Assembly: GCA_027451905.1 (NCBI GenBank)
Contig: DAIDHV010000002.1
Coordinates: forward strand, 310,001-374,000
Source: Armatimonadota bacterium
GTDB lineage: Bacteria > Armatimonadota > Fimbriimonadia > Fimbriimonadales > Fimbriimonadaceae
DNA: 64,000 nucleotides
Direction: 5' to 3'
In this document: positions 1 through 9,613 of the stretch, one piece after another
How positions within the stretch are numbered: position 1 is the first letter of the stretch
Layout: every line of letters starts with the position of its first letter
Notes under the pieces: model-generated
What the model saw: the letters and a program-made list of their open reading frames with translations, nothing else
Told to the model about the DNA's origin: nothing
Database searches by the model: none
Translations under genes and position numbers: made by a program

Positions 1-2
1 AG

Positions 3-512
3 TGTCGAATGGCGTTATCCAGTGAGGATCGCAAAAGGAATGGGCTGGTGCTTTCGATGAATTGCATGGAGAACATTTCCATGCCGATTTTGGATCGTTT
101 AAGCCGGTTCACGATCATCCAAGAGCGAAAAGAGCGGTCTGTTTCCCAAAAATACTTCGAGCGGATGAGAGTTAAAGCGCCTCGGTTAACAACCCCCAGT
201 GCCGCCCTTTCGGGGGGAAACCAGCAGAAACTCGTGTTAGCGAAGTGGCTGGGTACCGATGGTGAGGTCTTTCTTATTGATGAGCCAACTCGTGGAGTCG
301 ACGTGGGAGCCAAGGCAGAAATTCACAACCTAATCAGGGAACTGGCGGCAGAAGGAAAGGCGGTTTTGGTTGTCTCGAGTGAATTACCGGAACTCATTGC
401 CGTTTCTCACCGAATTCTGATCCTTAGGCTAGGTAAAATCGCTGGAGAAGTGCCGGCTAACCTTGCCACAGAAGAATTGCTAATGAAGTACATGACCGGG
501 CTTGCCGCTTAA
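3..512 (+). CDS. Sugar ABC transporter ATP-binding protein, C-terminal part (partial at left edge)
   Basis: C-terminal end of an RbsA/XylG/MglA-type ATPase that energises import of a sugar through a membrane permease. The frame is open to the window edge, so the true start lies outside. Visible are the family segment SSEDRKRNGLVL, the ABC signature LSGGNQQK, Walker B (VFLIDEPTRGVD) and the H-loop region (VVSSELPEL). In this family there are two fused ATPase modules; this is the end of the second one. It is followed after 5 bases by an alpha-galactosidase, so the pair probably serves uptake and breakdown of galactosides. The exact sugar cannot be told from this fragment. Confidence 0.9.
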   Translation, partial: CRMALSSEDRKRNGLVLSMNCMENISMPILDRLSRFTIIQERKERSVSQKYFERMRVKAPRLTTPSAALSGGNQQKLVLAKWLGTDGEVFLIDEPTRGVDVGAKAEIHNLIRELAAEGKAVLVVSSELPELIAVSHRILILRLGKIAGEVPANLATEELLMKYMTGLAA

Positions 513-517
513 CAATT

Positions 518-2479
518 ATGCTTACACTCATTCCTTTTTTAGTCACTTCACTTCCTTTTGGTCGAGAAGCATCAATGCCTTTCAAACAAGGAAGCCAAAC
601 AGCTGCGGCTCAGTCTGCCAACATTGTTCGTTTGGAAGATTTAGACCTATCCGGGATTCAGCAAGATTGGGGCTCTCCAGAAAAAGACAAATCGGTGGGG
701 GGCAAGCCGCTTAGTGTAGGAGGAACCCACTTTCAGTTTGGTTTGGGTACCCATGCTACTTCGAGGTTTTTAATAACATTAAACCAAGATGCCGCTTCCT
801 TTTCGGCTCAGGCGGGAGTCGATGATGAAGCCAATTCCACCGCGTCCGTCAAATTTCAAGTGATTGTGGATGGCCATATTGTGGCAAGAAGCCCCGCGAT
901 GAAAATGGGAATGCCACCTTGGCCATTTTATGTTGGGCTTAGGGGTGCCAAGTACTTAGAACTGAGGGTGCTTAACGGAGGGCCTGGCATTGACTATGAT
1001 CATGCCGACTGGTTGAACCCAATTGTCACGGCTTTGCCCGGAAAGTCGTCCTCAATTACGGCCTATGTGCCTCCACCAGAGCCAATCCCCGTCCTCGCTA
1101 ATAATTTCCTGCCTCAGGTGCAAATCCATGGCCCACGGGTCTATGGCTGCTCGGCAGGGAAGCCATTTCTTTACCGAATTCCATGCTCTGGTGATCGCCC
1201 CGTCCAATACGCAGCGAAAGGCTTGCCCCAAGGGCTAAAGATTGACCCGCAAACAGGGATCATATCAGGAGAAGTTAAGCATCGCGGTAACTATAAGGTC
1301 ACTTTATTGGCAAAGAATAGTTTGGGCTCAAGTCATCGAACTTTCCTGATCAAGGCCGATGGAATGCTTGCCTTGACTCCTCCGATGGGTTGGAACTCTT
1401 GGAATGTTTGGGCAGGTGATGTAGACCAGTCTAAAGTGGAAGCCGCCGCCGATGAACTCCGCAAAACGGGCCTAGCCAATTTTGGATATCAGTTTGTGAA
1501 TATTGATGATACATGGGAAGCTCCTCAACGAAACCCTAAGGGTCGAGTTGAGCCAAATCAAAAGTTTCCAAGCATGAAGGATCTAGCCGCCTATGTTCAC
1601 TCCTTGGGCCTAAAAATTGGATTGTATTCTTCTCCGGGACCCAAGACTTGCGCCGGCTTTACCGGCAGCTATCAGCACGAAAAGCAGGATGCTGACCAGT
1701 ATGCGCGGTGGGGTTTTGACTACTTAAAGTACGATTGGTGCTCGTACGGAGGCATTGATCCCCATCCAGACCTAGCTGGCTATCAGAAGCCGTACCGGCT
1801 AATGAGCAAGTTCCTGAAGCAAAGCAAGCGAGACATCATATTTTCTTTGTGCCAATACGGCATGGGTGATGTGTGGAACTGGGGCAAATCGGTTGGGGGT
1901 AACTTGTGGCGTTGCACGGGAGACATCAACGACAGTTGGGGCAGCATGAGCGCCAATGCGTTTGGAGCCTCAAAGTGGGCGAAAGGTGCCGGACCTGGTG
2001 GTTGGAATGACCCCGATATGCTGGTTGTTGGAAAGCTTGGATGGGGCGGCAAACCTCGGCCCACCAAACTCACGCCAAACGAGCAGGTCACCCATATATC
2101 CATGTGGTCTTTGCTAGCCGCGCCCTTAATCTTGGGCTGCGATTTAACTCAGATTGATCCTTGGACCTTGAGGCTGCTCACAAATCCTGAAGTCATTGAC
2201 GTTGACCAAGATTCGCTGGGAAAGCCTGCGGTTCGCGTCGAGAAGAATGGGGACACCGAAATTTGGGCAAGACCGTTGTACGATGGAGGCTGGGCAGTTG
2301 GGCTTGTGAATCGGGGTGGATTTCCTCAAAAAGTCACCTGTCAATTTGACATCATTCATGTCACTGGTAAGCACGTTGTCCGGAATCTTTGGCTTCGTAA
2401 AAACATTGGCACTTTTGCCAATAAAATTACGGAACTTGTGCCTCGGCACGGAACAGTTCTGCTTAAGATCTTAAGATAG
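518..2479 (+). CDS. Secreted alpha-galactosidase, GH27 with N-terminal NPCBM domain
   Basis: Hydrolyses terminal alpha-galactosyl residues. Residues about 40-165 fit an NPCBM carbohydrate-binding module (FGLGTHATS, then VDDEANS); about 185-280 look like an Ig-like putative-sugar-binding segment; about 285-650 are the GH27 barrel (PPMGWNSWNVWAGDV). The nucleophile is expected at Asp406 in YLKYDW and the acid/base at Asp469 in CTGDINDSW. The N-terminus is hydrophobic (MLTLIPFLVTSL) and may be a short signal peptide, but it is not a textbook one. The gene starts 5 bases after the ABC ATPase stop, implying one operon for galactoside use. A rho-independent terminator follows. Family assignment is firm; natural substrate is inferred. 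Confidence 0.92.
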   Translation: MLTLIPFLVTSLPFGREASMPFKQGSQTAAAQSANIVRLEDLDLSGIQQDWGSPEKDKSVGGKPLSVGGTHFQFGLGTHATSRFLITLNQDAASFSAQAGVDDEANSTASVKFQVIVDGHIVARSPAMKMGMPPWPFYVGLRGAKYLELRVLNGGPGIDYDHADWLNPIVTALPGKSSSITAYVPPPEPIPVLANNFLPQVQIHGPRVYGCSAGKPFLYRIPCSGDRPVQYAAKGLPQGLKIDPQTGIISGEVKHRGNYKVTLLAKNSLGSSHRTFLIKADGMLALTPPMGWNSWNVWAGDVDQSKVEAAADELRKTGLANFGYQFVNIDDTWEAPQRNPKGRVEPNQKFPSMKDLAAYVHSLGLKIGLYSSPGPKTCAGFTGSYQHEKQDADQYARWGFDYLKYDWCSYGGIDPHPDLAGYQKPYRLMSKFLKQSKRDIIFSLCQYGMGDVWNWGKSVGGNLWRCTGDINDSWGSMSANAFGASKWAKGAGPGGWNDPDMLVVGKLGWGGKPRPTKLTPNEQVTHISMWSLLAAPLILGCDLTQIDPWTLRLLTNPEVIDVDQDSLGKPAVRVEKNGDTEIWARPLYDGGWAVGLVNRGGFPQKVTCQFDIIHVTGKHVVRNLWLRKNIGTFANKITELVPRHGTVLLKILR

Positions 2480-2495
2480 AAACTAAGTACCGCTT

Positions 2496-2533
2496 AAAGC
2501 TGCTCCCGGTGGAAATCAGAGGAGCAGCTTTTT
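2496..2533 (+). terminator. Rho-independent terminator after the alpha-galactosidase
   Basis: An 11-bp inverted repeat (AAAGCTGCTCC / GGAGCAGCTTT) with a 14-nt loop runs into a T tract. It ends the sugar-transport/alpha-galactosidase transcript. The remaining 220 bases to the FIST gene hold no gene that I can see; a weak TATAAA-like -10 (about 2707-2712) could belong to the FIST operon. Confidence 0.85.
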
Positions 2534-2753
2534 CGTTAGGCAAATTGACATTTTCTTTTACCCATGAAGAGTTACTTGCCTTTTGAAATCAAGAGTCGTT
2601 ACTTTGTCATGATTTAGAATTTAAGTTCAAAGCCTGTTGCTCTTTAGCAGCTAAGAAAAGTAATCCTTTTCGGCAACAAGAAAGATAGGGTGAACTAATT
2701 TTCTCATATAAAAAGGGTGAGAGGGGCCAATAATCTCATTAGGTATCGTATCG

Positions 2754-3851
2754 ATGACGCAAGATCTAATTGGGTGCCCTCTCAAAGTCGGCCATTCCGT
2801 TCACTCTCATTCAGCGGTTGCATCAAGGGAATTGTTCGAGCAACTTCGGCCAGAAAAGGGCGACACGGTTGTATTCTTTGCTTCTTCAAAGCTGGATTTG
2901 ACCCAGATCTTGGCGGCTTGGCCGGGCAATGCAGACGAGCTTCATGGATGCACGACTTCGGGGGAGATTGGCCCGAAGGGTTATTGTGATCAAAGCCTCG
3001 TAGCGATTTGTTTATCCAAAAATGCGTTTGAGGTGAAGCCGATAGTTGTGCCTGCCCAGCCGGACTATTCGCACTTGCAATTACCGTCTGCAGAGAAGTT
3101 CAATCACCACTTTTGCATCTCGCTACTGGACGGACTTTCCGTTCAAGAAGAGATGATATTAAGCATCCTATCTCGGAAGAACAGTTATCCGCTTGCTGGG
3201 GGCTCGGCTGGGGATGACTTAGGTTTTAAGAAGACGAGGGTGGTTTGCGCAGGCAAAATTGAAGACTGTGTTGGAGTGTTGTTGGTCTGCTCGACTAACT
3301 TGGATGTTAAGATTTTTAAAGAGCAGCACTTTCTGCCAACAGAGACTAGGATGGTGACAACAAAGTCTGATCCGTCGAAGAGGGTTGTCTTTGAACTGAA
3401 TGGCAAGCCGGCTGCCCAAGAATATGCCCGGATCATAGGTGTGAACCGTAAAGACCTAGATCCTAAGGTGTTTTCGAAGTATCCAGTGATGGTCAAACTG
3501 GGTGGAGAGCACTATGTACGGTCAATTCAGACCGCTAATGAAGATGACAGTTTAACCTTCTATTGCGCCATAGCCAATGGCATTGTGCTTCGGCTGGCGT
3601 CTGGCAACGAGATTCTTAAAAGCAGTCTTGAACTGCACGACAATCTTGCAGGAGAGAAGAATCCGCTTGCGGTGATTGTCTTTGAATGTATATTGCGCAA
3701 GCTCGAACTAGAAGACCTTCAGGTTAAGGATAAGGCGTTTGAAGCATTAAAAGGTCTTAATCCGGTGGGATTCCACACTTATGGAGAGCAATTTAACGGG
3801 GTCCATATCAATCAAACAATATCAGGAGTAGCCTTTTATGAAGCAGCCTAA
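2754..3851 (+). CDS. FIST domain sensory protein
   Basis: 365-residue soluble protein with both halves of the FIST sensory domain: FIST_N (about residues 25-225, with HGCTTSGEIGPKGY and GGSAGDD) and FIST_C (about 230-360, with ELNGKPAAQEYARIIG and the closing segment GFHTYGEQFNGVHINQT). FIST domains are thought to bind small ligands, possibly amino acids, and feed two-component or chemotaxis systems. It overlaps the following histidine kinase gene by 14 bases, strong evidence of translational coupling, so it probably provides the sensory input to that kinase, which has no sensor domain of its own. The ligand is unknown. The ATG at 2754 has only a weak Shine-Dalgarno. Confidence 0.9.
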   Translation: MTQDLIGCPLKVGHSVHSHSAVASRELFEQLRPEKGDTVVFFASSKLDLTQILAAWPGNADELHGCTTSGEIGPKGYCDQSLVAICLSKNAFEVKPIVVPAQPDYSHLQLPSAEKFNHHFCISLLDGLSVQEEMILSILSRKNSYPLAGGSAGDDLGFKKTRVVCAGKIEDCVGVLLVCSTNLDVKIFKEQHFLPTETRMVTTKSDPSKRVVFELNGKPAAQEYARIIGVNRKDLDPKVFSKYPVMVKLGGEHYVRSIQTANEDDSLTFYCAIANGIVLRLASGNEILKSSLELHDNLAGEKNPLAVIVFECILRKLELEDLQVKDKAFEALKGLNPVGFHTYGEQFNGVHINQTISGVAFYEAA

Positions 3852-5577
3852 AGAGAATTTAAAACTGAATCCTAAGATCATTAAGTCAGCGTTTGACTAT
3901 GAAATTGAGGCAAGAGACAAAACCATTGAAGTTTTGATGGACAGGATTGAGTGCGAAAGCGAGGATCGAGACCAGGCTTATGTCTTGTTTGCATCTAATA
4001 TTGCCCTAGAAAGAAAAGTCAATGACAGGACGCAGGAGCTAAGTGAACTCACCGAGCAGCTGCGCATTGCCAAGACTGCGGCCGAACAGAATGCTCAAGC
4101 AAGGGCAGACTTTCTGGCAAGAATGAGCCACGAGATCAGAACACCAATGAATGGAATCTTAGGGGCTGCTCAGCTGCTCGGCCATTCCAGCATTACTGCA
4201 GACCAAAGGTCTTTGCTGAACACAATTAGCCGATCGGGAACTGCTCTCCTCAATTTAATCAATGAGATTTTGGACTTTTCAAAGCTGGAAGCGGGGGCAA
4301 TCAAACTCCACGAAGACGAATTTGATTATGTTGAGCTCGTCGAAGATGTCTGCGCAAATTTAAGTTCGCTGGCTCAAAAGCAGGACATCTATCTTGTTGC
4401 CAATGTTCCGTGGGGAGACACCCGAAAAGTTGTGCTAGACAAGCCGAGGATGGAGCAGATTTTGGTGAATTTGATTGGCAATGCAATAAAGTTCACAACC
4501 CGTGGCGGAATCACTGTCAAAGCCTCTATTGAAGTGCGTGACCAAAGAACTGGTCTTGCCATTTGCGTTACCGATACCGGGTCTGGCATGTCCCCGGAGT
4601 TCCTCAAAAACGCCCTCGAGCCTTTTTCGCAGGAAGAAGGAGCCCTAACCAGAGAGCATGGTGGAACTGGGCTGGGACTTTCCATTGTCAGTCAACTTTT
4701 AAATGCCATGGGAGCCGACCTTCAGTTAGAAAGCACGGTTGATGTGGGAACTGTATTTACCATGTGGATACCAGCAAAAGTTGTTGGCCAAAACGAGGCG
4801 CATCCGCTGGCATCGCTAGTTAAGGGATGGAGTGCGAAAGTCATTTTATCTAGCGGGGTAGAGCGGGAAACATTGGTGCAAAAATTAAGGTCAATTGGGG
4901 TCAACGCGGTTGGCGTGCCCGTGACTGGTCTCTTGCCAACCCAGCTTAGTGACGTGGTCAACGCATCGGACATTGTTTTTGTTGAGAGTTATCTTTACAT
5001 GCCTTGTCAAGAAGTTGCGAACGGCGCAGTAAAAGTTGTTTGTTTTGCCACTTTGGCAGATAAAATTGCAGTGGAACTGCCGGAGGGTTGCCTTGCCCTG
5101 GCAAGGCCGTCAACAAGGCGAGACTTTGAGATTTTATTGAGCGAATCCCTTCACTTGGGTTCAGAGGCCCGATCCACGGATTGCGCCTTCAACGGAAGTG
5201 GGCGCGTTCTAGTTGCAGAAGATATAGAGGCAAACATTTTTGTAGTAACTTCCTTTTTAGAAAACCTTGGCTATGAGGTTGATATCGCCAATAATGGGCT
5301 TGAGGCCATAGAGATTTGTAAGCACGAATCCTATCCAATCATTGTAATGGATATGCAATTGCCTAAGGTTGATGGGTTATCAGCTACACGGCTGATTCGT
5401 GACCTTGAGGCAGCTAACGGTGCCAAACCAGCCTATATCATTGGGCTGACTGCCAACGCGGGAAGAGAGAGCCAAGAGGCATGCCTTCAAGCTGGAATGA
5501 ACAACTTCCTTGCAAAGCCATTCAACTTTCAAGAGCTTTCTTCAATTATTCAGGACATCCATAGCATGGCGGCTTAA
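3838..5577 (+). CDS. Soluble hybrid sensor histidine kinase with C-terminal receiver
   Basis: 579 residues without membrane segments. Order: charged helical/coiled-coil N-terminus (about 20-90), HisKA with the phospho-accepting His98 in ARMSHEIRTPMNG, HATPase_c (N box NLIGNAIKFT, G1 DTGSGM, G2 GGTGLGLSI), a degenerate receiver-like spacer (about 320-440), and a REC domain (about 458-575) with Asp505 in VMDMQLPKVDG and Lys in LAKPF. It likely autophosphorylates and passes the phosphate to its own receiver. It lacks a sensor, overlaps the FIST gene by 14 bases and is followed after 2 bases by an HDOD gene, so FIST protein, kinase and HDOD protein probably form one signalling chain. Confidence 0.93.
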   Translation: MKQPKENLKLNPKIIKSAFDYEIEARDKTIEVLMDRIECESEDRDQAYVLFASNIALERKVNDRTQELSELTEQLRIAKTAAEQNAQARADFLARMSHEIRTPMNGILGAAQLLGHSSITADQRSLLNTISRSGTALLNLINEILDFSKLEAGAIKLHEDEFDYVELVEDVCANLSSLAQKQDIYLVANVPWGDTRKVVLDKPRMEQILVNLIGNAIKFTTRGGITVKASIEVRDQRTGLAICVTDTGSGMSPEFLKNALEPFSQEEGALTREHGGTGLGLSIVSQLLNAMGADLQLESTVDVGTVFTMWIPAKVVGQNEAHPLASLVKGWSAKVILSSGVERETLVQKLRSIGVNAVGVPVTGLLPTQLSDVVNASDIVFVESYLYMPCQEVANGAVKVVCFATLADKIAVELPEGCLALARPSTRRDFEILLSESLHLGSEARSTDCAFNGSGRVLVAEDIEANIFVVTSFLENLGYEVDIANNGLEAIEICKHESYPIIVMDMQLPKVDGLSATRLIRDLEAANGAKPAYIIGLTANAGRESQEACLQAGMNNFLAKPFNFQELSSIIQDIHSMAA

Positions 5578-5579
5578 CA

Positions 5580-6461
5580 ATGGTAGGTTCTGGTCAAGTC
5601 ATGGAAGTTAAGAATTTAGATGCGCTGAGGGTGCTTCTTCGGAGGAAGGAGTGTGCATTTGGCTCGATGAGAGCAGCCTCCGAGATTTGCAAAATGGTTG
5701 ATGAAGGCTATTCTTTTCATGAAATTTCAGATTGCATTAGCAAGCACCCGGGCTTGGCCATAAGGGTCATTAAGGTTGCCAGCACTTGCAAATATGGACT
5801 CAGTGAAATTGGTTCGGTTGAGAGGGCTGTTCAGGTGCTAGGTATTCGCGATCTAAAGGCGGTTGTCACCGCCAGTTCCTTACTCCAATCCGTGCAATTC
5901 TCGGTTGCGAAGCCTTTAATCAGCTCCGAAGCAGTTTGCAGAAAGATGGTTTTTCAAGGCATGTTAGCAAGAAGCTTGGCCGAGAAGACCTTTGTTGCCG
6001 ACCCTGGTGAGGTGTTTCTTGGAACGATGATGGTGGACATCGGTTGGCATGTTTTGCAGGCCTTTGATCGGGATGCGATTGTAAAGCTATGGAATACGGT
6101 TCGATTCTCAAGGAATCTTAATCGATTCGCGGTAGAAAAAGCAATTTTAGGCTTTACCCTCATTGATGTGGCGGTTGCTTTGGCGGAAGAGTTTTCCCTT
6201 TCGAAGACGGTAAAGGACACCATTCAATACCACGTCAGCCCATCCCTATGCATGTCGGAGACACTCTTGGCGATTGACATCGCCCACGTTTCTGTCTGGT
6301 TGACCGAATCGATCGGCCTCAAAGTTGCCGAGGAACTGAATCCAATGGAGCTAGATCCAGGATCACTCATTCGATTGCAAATCGAAGAGCCTGGTCTGCA
6401 CGAGTTAGTTGAAAAACTGAAGCCTGCCGTGGATGCGCTCACCAGTTCACTGGCTGCCTAA
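5580..6461 (+). CDS. HDOD domain signalling protein
   Basis: 293 residues, nearly all one HDOD domain, a relative of HD phosphohydrolases that usually lacks the metal ligands and acts as a regulatory or scaffold module. Visible are the family patterns DCISKHPGLAIRVIKVAS and VERAVQVLGIRDLK; the HD-like central helix reads MMVDIGWHVL, without an HD pair, so it is likely non-catalytic. It follows the hybrid kinase by 2 bases and is probably the output partner of that kinase. The ATG at 5580 is used; an alternative in-frame ATG lies at 5601 (MEVKNLDAL), and neither has a strong Shine-Dalgarno. Confidence 0.85.
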   Translation: MVGSGQVMEVKNLDALRVLLRRKECAFGSMRAASEICKMVDEGYSFHEISDCISKHPGLAIRVIKVASTCKYGLSEIGSVERAVQVLGIRDLKAVVTASSLLQSVQFSVAKPLISSEAVCRKMVFQGMLARSLAEKTFVADPGEVFLGTMMVDIGWHVLQAFDRDAIVKLWNTVRFSRNLNRFAVEKAILGFTLIDVAVALAEEFSLSKTVKDTIQYHVSPSLCMSETLLAIDIAHVSVWLTESIGLKVAEELNPMELDPGSLIRLQIEEPGLHELVEKLKPAVDALTSSLAA

Positions 6462-6642
6462 AACGTCTACTTCAAAAGGAATGGCAAGTGGTGCTCCCTG
6501 TGCGTCTTGCTTTGCTGGACTTTTCAATTTGCATGGACTTAAAGTGCCTGGCGGCACAATGCGCAGAATCCTTGCATAATTTCAAACCTTCTAATCGAAG
6601 TTCGGGCTTCCACGATCGGCATATTATGTAAGATGAATCCTA

Positions 6643-8124
6643 GTGAAAAAATCATCCAGGTTCACGGCTTTAGATGTCCTCAGAGCGCTTGCCATTTTTG
6701 GAATGGGCTGGAGCGGCATGGTGCCTTACAAAACCTTGCCGGCTTGGATGTATCACGCTCAACTTCCACCGCCGTCTCGCGCCTTTAACGATCACGTTTT
6801 TGGAATCACCTGGGTAGATCTTGTCTTTCCATTTTTCCTATTTGCAATGGGAGCGTCCATCCCTATTGCCATCTCAAGGAGGCTTGAGAAAGGAGACGGG
6901 GTCAAGACAACCATTTTGGGAGTCTTGTGGCGCGGTGCTTTGTTAGCCGCCTTTGCTTTATTGGGCCAGCAACTTCGGCCCTATGTTATCTCAAGTCAAA
7001 ATGTGTTGCCAATTCCGGTTTTGCTTTTGTCTTTATGGGGACTGATCCTGCTGGTGGGTATTTTTGTTCGGTACCCAGATTCATGGCCCAAAAACAGGGT
7101 AATTTGCCTGCAAGTTGCAAGCTGGATTGGCGCACTGGTTACGATAAGCCTTATCCACTACCCAGACGGCACCGGGTTCAACAACCAGCGTAACGACATT
7201 ATTCTGATGGTTCTTGCCAACGTTGCCGTCAGCGGGTCTTTGATATGGCTTTGGACCCGCAATCGGCATTGGCTTCGGCTGGTTGTATTTTTAGCGGTCC
7301 TAACAATTTTTCTGACTCGCCACCTCCACGGAATTGGAGAACAAATTTGGAATTTTGATCCTCTGAACTTCTTGAGGAAAGATCACTGGCCGGGTTATTT
7401 TGATTTCGATCACTGGAAAATGAACCAATATGTTCCAATTGTCTATCACTTTGCCTATCACAAGTACTTGCTGATTGTGCTGCCTGGTACTTTTTGCGGG
7501 GACCTCATTGCCCCCCTCATGAACTCTTCGACTTTAGAACCAGGCGGCCATGAAGAGTGGACCCAAAAGCAATGGCTTGCAATTTCGGTGTTGGGAATTG
7601 GCTTGAGCCTAGTGGCAGTGTGCACCCTCCTTGCTAGGGAAGTCACCCTTTGTGGAGTCTTGTTTGTTGTTCTCGGCATTGCCCTCCTTAAGCTAACTCA
7701 AGGCCCTCAAACTCCAACGGAAAGAGCTGTGCAAGCCCTGTGCCAGTGGGGAATCGCATTCTTGTTGGTTGGAATTCTAGCCGAGCCAATAGGCGGAGGA
7801 ATCCGCAAGGATGAAGCTACCCTAAGCTATTTTCTTATCACTTCGGGGCTTGCCTTTACATTTTTATGCGGACTTATTGCCGTAACGGGGCCCCTCAAAG
7901 TCAAACTAACCCTATTGGCGGAATCTGGACAGAATCCAATATTTGCTTATATAGCCATAACCAACGCCGTTCCCACCGTTTTTGGACTGACCTTTGTCTG
8001 GCAGGCTATTGATCAGACCAACATTGATCCTTGGAGCCGGCTAGCCCTTGCCTTTCTCAGGAACATCTTTGTGCTGTATTTAGCCGCGTTGTTGACAAGA
8101 AAGCGAATCTTTTTGAGGGCTTAG
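6643..8124 (+). CDS. DUF5009 / heparan-alpha-glucosaminide N-acetyltransferase-like membrane protein
   Basis: Polytopic membrane protein of 493 residues with roughly 10-12 hydrophobic segments. The N-terminus (TALDVLRALAIFGMGWSGMV, then WVDLVFPFFLFAMGASIPIA) is the pattern shared by human HGSNAT and bacterial DUF5009 proteins, in which an acyl group is moved across the membrane to a sugar amine. Substrate here is unknown; an acyl-transfer step on a cell-surface glycan is plausible. The start is GTG, because the in-frame upstream codon TGA at 6634-6636 excludes anything longer. It stands alone: 181 bases separate it from the HDOD gene, and the next gene is convergent. Confidence 0.8.
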   Translation: MKKSSRFTALDVLRALAIFGMGWSGMVPYKTLPAWMYHAQLPPPSRAFNDHVFGITWVDLVFPFFLFAMGASIPIAISRRLEKGDGVKTTILGVLWRGALLAAFALLGQQLRPYVISSQNVLPIPVLLLSLWGLILLVGIFVRYPDSWPKNRVICLQVASWIGALVTISLIHYPDGTGFNNQRNDIILMVLANVAVSGSLIWLWTRNRHWLRLVVFLAVLTIFLTRHLHGIGEQIWNFDPLNFLRKDHWPGYFDFDHWKMNQYVPIVYHFAYHKYLLIVLPGTFCGDLIAPLMNSSTLEPGGHEEWTQKQWLAISVLGIGLSLVAVCTLLAREVTLCGVLFVVLGIALLKLTQGPQTPTERAVQALCQWGIAFLLVGILAEPIGGGIRKDEATLSYFLITSGLAFTFLCGLIAVTGPLKVKLTLLAESGQNPIFAYIAITNAVPTVFGLTFVWQAIDQTNIDPWSRLALAFLRNIFVLYLAALLTRKRIFLRA

Positions 8125-8237
8125 GTTCCACTTGACAGATCGGAGCTTGCTTGGCAAAAGGAGATCTCGTTGAGTAAGAGAACGATTTTTTTGCGATTGC
8201 AGCACTTGGTATCGTGATCCCTGATTTCCAGGGATGA

Positions 8238-8573
8238 CTAGCCTGGGGGCCAACCCAACGGGCGGCCAGCTAAAAAATGAGCGTGAAGGTGATCAACGGT
8301 CTGTCCCGCATCTGGGCCCTGGTTGATAACCACGCGATACCCGCCCTCGAGGTGAAGCATTTCCCCGATTTTTTTTGCAGCGGATAAAATGTGTTGGTGG
8401 TCTCCGTCTCCTTCCGGAAGGGTGCTCAGTCCGGAGACTTCCGTGCGGGGAACAATCAAAAGATGCACAGGAGCTTGGGGAGAGATATCTTTAAAGGCAA
8501 CCACAAACTGGTCCTCGTACACGATTTCCGCCGGTATTTCACGGTTCATGATCTTGGTAAACAAACTCGGCAT
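8238..8573 (-). CDS. HIT family protein (HinT-like purine nucleoside phosphoramidase)
   Basis: 111 residues, full length for the HinT branch. Has the N-terminal LFTKIMNREIPAEIVYED and the catalytic histidine triad HLHAH followed by the family ending GRPLGWPPG. HinT enzymes cleave AMP phosphoramidates and related adducts. I use the ATG at 8573; a TTG two codons upstream (8579) is possible but unneeded. It is divergent from lpxK. A 7-bp hairpin (8217-8235) lies between its stop and the convergent membrane protein gene but lacks a T tract. Confidence 0.93.
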   Translation of the reverse strand: MPSLFTKIMNREIPAEIVYEDQFVVAFKDISPQAPVHLLIVPRTEVSGLSTLPEGDGDHQHILSAAKKIGEMLHLEGGYRVVINQGPDAGQTVDHLHAHFLAGRPLGWPPG

Positions 8574-8632
8574 GCTCAATATGAACTTACCATGTTCAGG
8601 CTAAGGCATTCAACAACACGGGGCTTGCTAGC

Positions 8633-9613
8633 TTGAGAATTGACCAGATTTGGTACGAAAAAACCTTAAAGGCAAGAATTCTGCGGGGGCTGTTGACTCC
8701 GCTTTCGGGCCTTTATGCGTTTGGCTGGGAAACCTACAGCCTGGTTTATAGATTGGGTTTTAAGAAGCCCAAGCAACCTCACAGCCCCATCGTCTGCGTC
8801 GGCAATCTGGTGGTTGGTGGCAGTGGAAAAACACCAATGGTGTTGTTCATCGCTGGCTGTTTAACCAGTATGGGAGAGTCCGTAGTCCTTTCGTGTAGTG
8901 GCTATGGAAGCCCTCGTGCAGAATCAGCTTCGATGGCTCCTTCTGGCCCGCTAGATCCTTTAGTGTGGGGTGATGAACCGGCAATGATCCGATGGCTCTT
9001 GCCTGAAATCCCATTAGTGGTTGGCCGCAACCGCGTCAGAGCCGCTGAATTGGTTCATGCAAGTTATCCAGATTCAGTCCTTGTGATGGATGATGGATTT
9101 CAGCATTTGCCCCTGAAGAAAGACATCACTATCCTGCTGGATGAGGCAGACCCTCCCAATCGGCTCACTTTACCAGCCGGACCCTATCGAGAGCCGCGGT
9201 ACCATCGCCGCCGGGCCAATTTTGTAATCCCAAATGAATCTTTTTCGATTAAAAGCAAGCTAATTGCCTTTCAAGATGAGTCTGGAGCCCTTGTCGATGC
9301 TCCCGCAAGGGGGCAAATTTTGTGCGCAATTGGGCGGCCGGACCAGTTCATTAAGGAGGTTCACGCTGCCGTCGAGATCAAAGAAACTCGAATTTTAAGA
9401 GACCACGCTTCACTGCAAGAGGGTAATCTGCTAGAAGGCTTAGCCAAAACTGACCCAATCATCGTTACCGCAAAAGATTGGGTTAAAATTCGGCAGAGAA
9501 AGGATTTTCAGCAGTATCAATGGCGAATTGCTCTTCATCAGATCACGATCGAGCCGAACTCAATGTGGGTGGAAATGCTGAACAAGAGCTTGCATCAACT
9601 GAACCGCAGCTAG
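8633..9613 (+). CDS. lpxK: Tetraacyldisaccharide 4'-kinase
   Basis: 326 residues, normal length for LpxK, the inner-membrane kinase that phosphorylates the 4' position of the lipid A disaccharide. The N-terminal half has a hydrophobic membrane-contact helix (LRGLLTPLSGLYAFGWETY) and the modified P-loop VCVGNLVVGGSGKTP; downstream are the conserved DDGFQHLPLKKDI and the LPAGPYREP segments. The start is TTG at 8633. It opens an operon of envelope genes. It is the best single marker in the window that the organism makes lipid A and has an outer membrane. Confidence 0.93.
   Translation: MRIDQIWYEKTLKARILRGLLTPLSGLYAFGWETYSLVYRLGFKKPKQPHSPIVCVGNLVVGGSGKTPMVLFIAGCLTSMGESVVLSCSGYGSPRAESASMAPSGPLDPLVWGDEPAMIRWLLPEIPLVVGRNRVRAAELVHASYPDSVLVMDDGFQHLPLKKDITILLDEADPPNRLTLPAGPYREPRYHRRRANFVIPNESFSIKSKLIAFQDESGALVDAPARGQILCAIGRPDQFIKEVHAAVEIKETRILRDHASLQEGNLLEGLAKTDPIIVTAKDWVKIRQRKDFQQYQWRIALHQITIEPNSMWVEMLNKSLHQLNRS

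Noticed and set aside
8217-8235. Terminator between the DUF5009 and HIT genes
   Set aside because: A 7-bp stem exists but no T tract follows on either strand.
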